Below are positions 60,321 through 64,000 of a stretch of DNA of 64,000 nucleotides, piece by piece. Both the position numbers and the translations under genes were made by a program. Position 1 is the stretch's first letter, and every line of letters starts with the position of its first letter. The DNA is from Candidatus Poribacteria bacterium. GTDB lineage: Bacteria; Poribacteria; WGA-4E; WGA-3G. The DNA lies in the NCBI GenBank assembly GCA_003635195.1, contig PYIY01000145.1, positions 1 to 64,000 on the forward strand, in the 5' to 3' direction. Under the pieces are notes generated by a model, which worked only from the letters and a program-made list of their open reading frames with translations, was not told where the DNA came from and searched no databases.

Positions 60321-61952
60321 CTAATCCTGTTCATTCAATCCAAGCCGTGCCAACACATCTTCCAATGCGTTATCTGCCTTTTCGCGGGCGATGCGTGCTT
60401 CTGTTAAGTCTGATAGAATCTCGTTCACTGGACGGTGTTCTACTTTGTCGCCTACGTCCACAAACTGGGACGGACTCAGGTTGTAGTCGGTTTTTTGGGC
60501 ATCTTCTAACGTGATAACACTGCTTAACTTCTCACGAGACTCCCACGCCTGATAGCCTTCTGTCGCAGCATCAATCGCAGCATCGGTGAGGATGTTCTTC
60601 GGTTTTCCCTTCTCGAAATGCTGAGAGAGGTTGATGAGTAGGATTTGGTTTTTGCGTTCCGCTGGTTTGTGTCGGTTTAGAAGTAAGATGATTCCCGGTG
60701 CGGTTGTGTTGTAGAACAGGTTTTCGGGTAGAAGGACCACACCTTCGATTAGGTCTTCCTCAACAAACTTTTTGCGGATATCGCGCTCCCGATCGGTGTT
60801 CTTGCTCCCAGAGCCGCGAGAGACTGCCCCGGTATCCAGCACAATCGCAGCGCGTCCGTTGTCCTTCAGAGACGCAAGAATATGCTGCACCCATCCCCAA
60901 TCTGCGGAGGAGCTTGGGGCGATGCCGTCCGAAAAGCGGTTCCAGTTATCGTTCTCGTAAAAAGCGTCGTTGTACTCCTTCTGATTCCACATCGGATTGG
61001 CGAGCACATAGTCAAAACGTTGCAGCACTGAGTTGTTTGCAACGAAACGCGGGTTGCGAAAGGTGTCGCCTATCTGAATATCCGCACCGATAAAGTCGTG
61101 TAGAAAGGCGTTCATCTTTGCCATGGCGTAGGTGGTGGGGGTTAGTTCCTGTCCATAGATTTGGGGGGCTTGGCTTTTGTCGTCTGGATGCGTCTGCTCG
61201 AACAGTAGACGGGGTTTGATAAGTAGACCGCCTGAACCGCACGCCGGGTCGTAGATAGTCGTGTAGGGTTCAGGGTTAATGAGTTTTGCCATTAACCACC
61301 CGACCTCTTTTGGTGTGTAAAACTCGCCCGCGCTCTGCCCTTGTCCTTCGGCAAACTTTCGCAACAGATATTCGTATGCGCGCCCGAGGATGTCTGGCTC
61401 TGTGTCTTGTAGTCCGAGCCGATGCCGACTTAGCACTTCAATCAGTGCCTCCAGTCGTTCCTCGTCAAGCGTGCGTTGTCCACTTTGGCTTTCGCTGAAA
61501 TCCTTGACATCAAGGACCCCTTGCAAGAGTGGATTCAGACGTGCGACCTCGCGCATTGCCTCGGTGACAAATTCTCCCAAATGGCTGTCAGCGGGGTGGT
61601 TACGAAGGGCGTTCCAGTGATATTCGGGTGGAATGTAAAAACGGACAATCGGGTTCCGTCCGGATTGGAGTGCGTCCTTGTGGTCTGCCTCAACAATTTC
61701 TCGTGCTAATTCTTCATTACCGTATTCTTCTATCTGTTTGGCAAATTCATCGTCAAATACATCGGAGAGTCGTTTGTAGAAGATGAGCGGTAAGATGAAA
61801 TCCTTGAATTTTGGGGCATCACTTGCGCCTCGAATCCTATTCGCGGCATCTAATAGCCATGTTTCAAGGGTGGAGATATCCAAGTGTTCTTCGTTTTCGG
61901 ATGGAAAGAGTGTCGGTTGGGTTGTATCTGTTTCGGTTTTCTTTTTCGGCAA
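60321..61952 (-). CDS. hsdM: Type I DNA methyltransferase subunit M (HsdM)
   Basis: 543 aa. An N-terminal HsdM helical domain (LETWLLDAANRIRG) is followed by the adenine methyltransferase core: FYTPKEVGWLMAKL, DPACGSGG near residue 239, and NPMW near 318 (NPPF/Y-type motif). The C-terminal helices (NEILSDLTEARIAREKADN) bind HsdS. Methylates adenine in the HsdS-defined site. Start TTG 61952, with AAAGGA about 10 bases upstream; no ATG fits better. The usual hsdM-hsdS contiguity is broken by ~6.4 kb of other genes. Confidence 0.96.
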   Translation of the reverse strand: MPKKKTETDTTQPTLFPSENEEHLDISTLETWLLDAANRIRGASDAPKFKDFILPLIFYKRLSDVFDDEFAKQIEEYGNEELAREIVEADHKDALQSGRNPIVRFYIPPEYHWNALRNHPADSHLGEFVTEAMREVARLNPLLQGVLDVKDFSESQSGQRTLDEERLEALIEVLSRHRLGLQDTEPDILGRAYEYLLRKFAEGQGQSAGEFYTPKEVGWLMAKLINPEPYTTIYDPACGSGGLLIKPRLLFEQTHPDDKSQAPQIYGQELTPTTYAMAKMNAFLHDFIGADIQIGDTFRNPRFVANNSVLQRFDYVLANPMWNQKEYNDAFYENDNWNRFSDGIAPSSSADWGWVQHILASLKDNGRAAIVLDTGAVSRGSGSKNTDRERDIRKKFVEEDLIEGVVLLPENLFYNTTAPGIILLLNRHKPAERKNQILLINLSQHFEKGKPKNILTDAAIDAATEGYQAWESREKLSSVITLEDAQKTDYNLSPSQFVDVGDKVEHRPVNEILSDLTEARIAREKADNALEDVLARLGLNEQD

Positions 61953-61994
61953 TGGTTAGTTTCCTTTGGGGGAATGGTTTTCAGTTGTCAGTAG

Positions 61995-62028
61995 ATGCGG
62001 TTGCAAACCGCACCTACCGGGCCTGCGG
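61995..62028 (-). repeat. GGTAGGTGCGGTTTGCAACCGCA palindromic repeat, copy near LamG
   Basis: Reverse complement of the unit at 25016-25046 with one mismatch in the shared core. It lies directly after the stop of the LamG gene and before hsdM begins, at the edge of the restriction island. Confidence 0.65.
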
Positions 62029-62029
62029 A

Positions 62030-62779
62030 TTAGCGTTTGAGGTCTGCCCATTGTGTTGCGAGTTTGCCTTTGGGTTCGACCGGCAGGAACGTCTCAACGC
62101 CTTCCATGATTAGACTGATCTCGTCTTCGTCTAATGCACGGGTAAAGACTGCGTAATCGTCCATTAAACCGGCGAATGTCTCGCCGCCTGTGCCGCCGAG
62201 ACGGTAAGTGACATTATCACCACGAGTTTCTTGGAAGTCGGTTTCGGCGACTTTCTCACCATCGGCATAAATTCTGAATTTATCGCCATCGCCTTGGACG
62301 ATGACATGCATCCACTTATCCTTTTCGACGATTCCACCGTCACTCTGACACAGCACCGTCCAACCACCGACCTGTCCGCGCCAAGAGAGGAGTCCTTGGT
62401 CCTTGTTGAGGAAGAAGGTGTTGTGCCCAGAAGCCGTGGGTAGACTCCGCCAAATATGTTCCCACGTGGTGCCTTCAAAGTTGGGATTAATCCATGCGGA
62501 AATTGTGAATGGGTCTGCCTTGAAGATGTCCCCGTGGAGAGAGTCGGAGACTTGCAGCTCGACATAAGCAGTAGCATCCAAATGGATTGCATCTCCGAAT
62601 TTGCCTTTAACCCACTTTGATCCGCCTTCAATCTTGCCGTGGTTATCGTTTCCAGATGCGTCTTCCGAGTCCCCTTCAAACGGAAAATAAGCCACTAAAT
62701 CTGGGTCTTCACCGGTAATCCCCAAAGTAGCACTCATCAGTAAAAAGGTGACTGCCAAAACTAACGTAAAGAGTTTCAT
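62030..62779 (-). CDS. Secreted LamG (concanavalin A-like) domain protein
   Basis: 249 aa with a signal peptide (MKLFTLVLAVTFLLMSATLG). Residues ~27-225 form a LamG/jellyroll lectin fold: LVAYFPFEGDSEDASGNDNHG, FTISAWINP, WMHVIVQGDGDKFRIYADGEKV, GLMDDYAVFTRALDEDEI. The C-terminal tail PVEPKGKLATQWADLK recurs in many Poribacteria-like LamG proteins. Probably exported, binding a polysaccharide or acting as an adhesin. AGGAG precedes ATG 62779. Confidence 0.9.
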   Translation of the reverse strand: MKLFTLVLAVTFLLMSATLGITGEDPDLVAYFPFEGDSEDASGNDNHGKIEGGSKWVKGKFGDAIHLDATAYVELQVSDSLHGDIFKADPFTISAWINPNFEGTTWEHIWRSLPTASGHNTFFLNKDQGLLSWRGQVGGWTVLCQSDGGIVEKDKWMHVIVQGDGDKFRIYADGEKVAETDFQETRGDNVTYRLGGTGGETFAGLMDDYAVFTRALDEDEISLIMEGVETFLPVEPKGKLATQWADLKR

Positions 62780-62884
62780 CGGTATTGCTCCTTTTAAGTG
62801 GTTCGTTATTGGGACTGTAGGGTTTCGTTCAAGTTAGTTATATATTAGCACATCAAAAAAAGAAAATCAACCTTTTGGGTTGAC

Positions 62885-63058
62885 GAGTGTGTAAATATTT
62901 TGTCAATTGTCGTCTAAACGCAGGGCACTTATGGACGAGTACGCCGCAAATCACGGATTTTCACGAATTTCGCGGATTGGGTAATATTTGCCACAGACTA
63001 ACAGTCTATGCTACAGGGCCGCACTTTTATTTATCGCGCGTCAAAACTTTACACACCC
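62885..63058. mobile_element. Short terminal-inverted-repeat element (MITE-like), copy 2
   Basis: The left end AGTGTGTAAATATTTTGTC (62886-62904) matches the left end of the 12255 copy; the right end TCAAAACTTTACACACCC (63041-63058) is the inverted counterpart. 174 bp, non-coding, with a different interior that holds an ATCACGGATTTT-type tract. It ends 3 bases before the stop codon of the glycosyltransferase, so its insertion left that gene intact. Confidence 0.6.
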
Positions 63059-63061
63059 ATC

Positions 63062-64000
63062 TTAGTCAAGAATTTTGGCGTAGAGTCTATGGAGTTTCTC
63101 ACCGATGCTGCGCCAATCGTAATCCTGCTCGACGCGGGCGCGTCCATTTTCGCCAATCTTACGACGAAGTGACAGGTCTGTGAGCAGTCGGGTGACTGCA
63201 TCGGCGAAGGCTATCGGTGCATCGACGATAAAAATTTCTTCACCATCTTTGAGATCTAAACCCTCCGCCCCAACTGAAGTGGAGACAATCGCTTTGCCCA
63301 TCGCCAACGCTTCAAGGATTTTTAGGCGCGTGCCGCTTCCGATGCGCAACGGCACGACGAAAACCGTCGCCTCAGCGAAATAGGGTTTGATTTCCGGCAC
63401 GCGTCCAGTAACAATAATGCTTTCTCTCTCTGCTAACTTTTGTACGCGGACCGATGGATTGCCGCCGACAATCGAAAATTGGACATCGGGGACCTTTTCC
63501 TGAATCCGTGGTAACACCTCATCGGCGAAGAAGGCAACAGCGTCTTCATTCGGATACCAATCCATACTGCCAATATAAATGAGATGTGCTGGAGCCTCGG
63601 AGGAAAAGTCGGGTTGGTAATGCGTGACATCCACACCGTTTGGGATGATCTCTATGCTGTCTTCCGCGCAATGTTGTTGAAAAACAGCGGCATCAATATC
63701 AGAGGTACACGTGACCGCGTCAAACTTGGGGCTTAGCACGCGTTCATAGCGTTGGAATGCGAGTTGCTGCGTCCAGTATGCGAATTTATAGAACGGGTGA
63801 GTCGTTTCACCGCAGAGCCGCCGCCAGATCGCAGAATCAACGTTCTGCTGTGAAAGCACACCAGGGAGGTCGGTGTCTGTCCGAAACTGTGCCGTGTGGA
63901 ACATCTCATAATGGACGAGATCAAAGTTTTCGGTCGCGACTAACTCCCTAAATTTCTGACGATAGGCAGGTAACGCGTAGCGGGCAACTGTGATGGGCTG
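63062..64000 (-). CDS. Glycosyltransferase family 4, N-terminus outside window
   Basis: The frame is open to the window edge (312 residues visible). The GT4 sugar-nucleotide half is complete: LIYIGSMDWYPNEDAV, IIVTGRVPEIKPYF, VPLRIGSGTRLKILEALAMGKAIVSTSVGAEGLD. VHYEMFHTAQF near the visible start is typical of this subgroup. It is similar along its whole visible length to the glycosyltransferase at 20996-22252. A surface-glycan role is likely; acceptor unknown. Confidence 0.9.
   Translation of the reverse strand, partial: QPITVARYALPAYRQKFRELVATENFDLVHYEMFHTAQFRTDTDLPGVLSQQNVDSAIWRRLCGETTHPFYKFAYWTQQLAFQRYERVLSPKFDAVTCTSDIDAAVFQQHCAEDSIEIIPNGVDVTHYQPDFSSEAPAHLIYIGSMDWYPNEDAVAFFADEVLPRIQEKVPDVQFSIVGGNPSVRVQKLAERESIIVTGRVPEIKPYFAEATVFVVPLRIGSGTRLKILEALAMGKAIVSTSVGAEGLDLKDGEEIFIVDAPIAFADAVTRLLTDLSLRRKIGENGRARVEQDYDWRSIGEKLHRLYAKILD

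Noticed and set aside
48780..61952. BREX, DISARM or Zorya system
   Set aside because: No PglZ, DrmA/DrmB, or ZorA/ZorB-like proteins are present; the genes are explained by type I and HgiDII-like restriction plus toxin-antitoxin-like units.

Overview
The window is a bacterial chromosome segment of moderate GC content. Its gene content suggests a Candidatus Poribacteria-like organism or a relative in the PVC/FCB orbit. The clues are a secreted LamG protein ending in a short GKLATQW-type tail, a formylglycine sulfatase, a large WD40 protein, an Uma2 nuclease, a small protein with GYAEGYAKGYA periodicity, and many short palindromic intergenic repeats. This assignment is inference from family content; there is no rRNA or other phylogenetic marker beyond SecA and a sigma factor. 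I found no rRNA, tRNA or CRISPR array.

Region 1 (1-13.9 kb) is a defence island. An IS3-family element at the left edge has removed the start of a CBASS cyclic-nucleotide synthase gene, leaving the HNH-SAVED effector Cap5 downstream. Then come an HNH-type gene, a DUF1156 DNA methyltransferase / unknown 176-residue protein / DUF499 ATPase operon, a gene with a Cys-rich tail, a DUF1828/DUF1829 protein, a short terminal-inverted-repeat element and a membrane-anchored DUF4041 + GIY-YIG protein.

Region 2 (13.9-46.2 kb) is mostly housekeeping and surface biology. An AT-rich 0.9-kb stretch carries a cluster of TGTTCAYGAAAT motifs. After it come SecA, a Trm112-like protein, an exopolysaccharide set (glycosyltransferase, NDP-sugar dehydratase, undecaprenyl-phosphate sugar transferase), SppA, a Clp1-like polynucleotide kinase, an ABC exporter, a pentapeptide protein, and a sigma-70 factor with an apparent degenerate second copy of region 2. 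LarC, a WD40 protein, a MacB-like permease, RecQ, a GT2 enzyme, a sulfatase flanked by two paralogous nuclease-like genes, a TIM-barrel isomerase, a UbiA-type prenyltransferase and a LarA-like protein complete the region.

Region 3 (46.5-62 kb, all on the minus strand) is a second defence island. It holds a three-gene operon with a Panacea (DUF4065) antitoxin-like protein. It also holds a type I restriction-modification locus (hsdM, hsdS, hsdR) into which other systems are nested: a DUF433 fusion protein with a DUF5615 PIN-like partner, a cytosine methyltransferase with a BbrUII/HgiDII-type GHKL restriction enzyme, a copy of the hsdM 3' end, and an Mrr-like nuclease with a Gly/Arg-rich tail. 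The hsdM-tail duplication suggests that about 5.5 kb was inserted between hsdM and hsdS. The most novel-looking unit is the DUF433 fusion/DUF5615 pair, whose predicted promoter spacer contains a perfect 14-bp palindrome.

Region 4 (62-64 kb) has the LamG protein, a second copy of the short inverted-repeat element and the 3' part of a glycosyltransferase running off the window.
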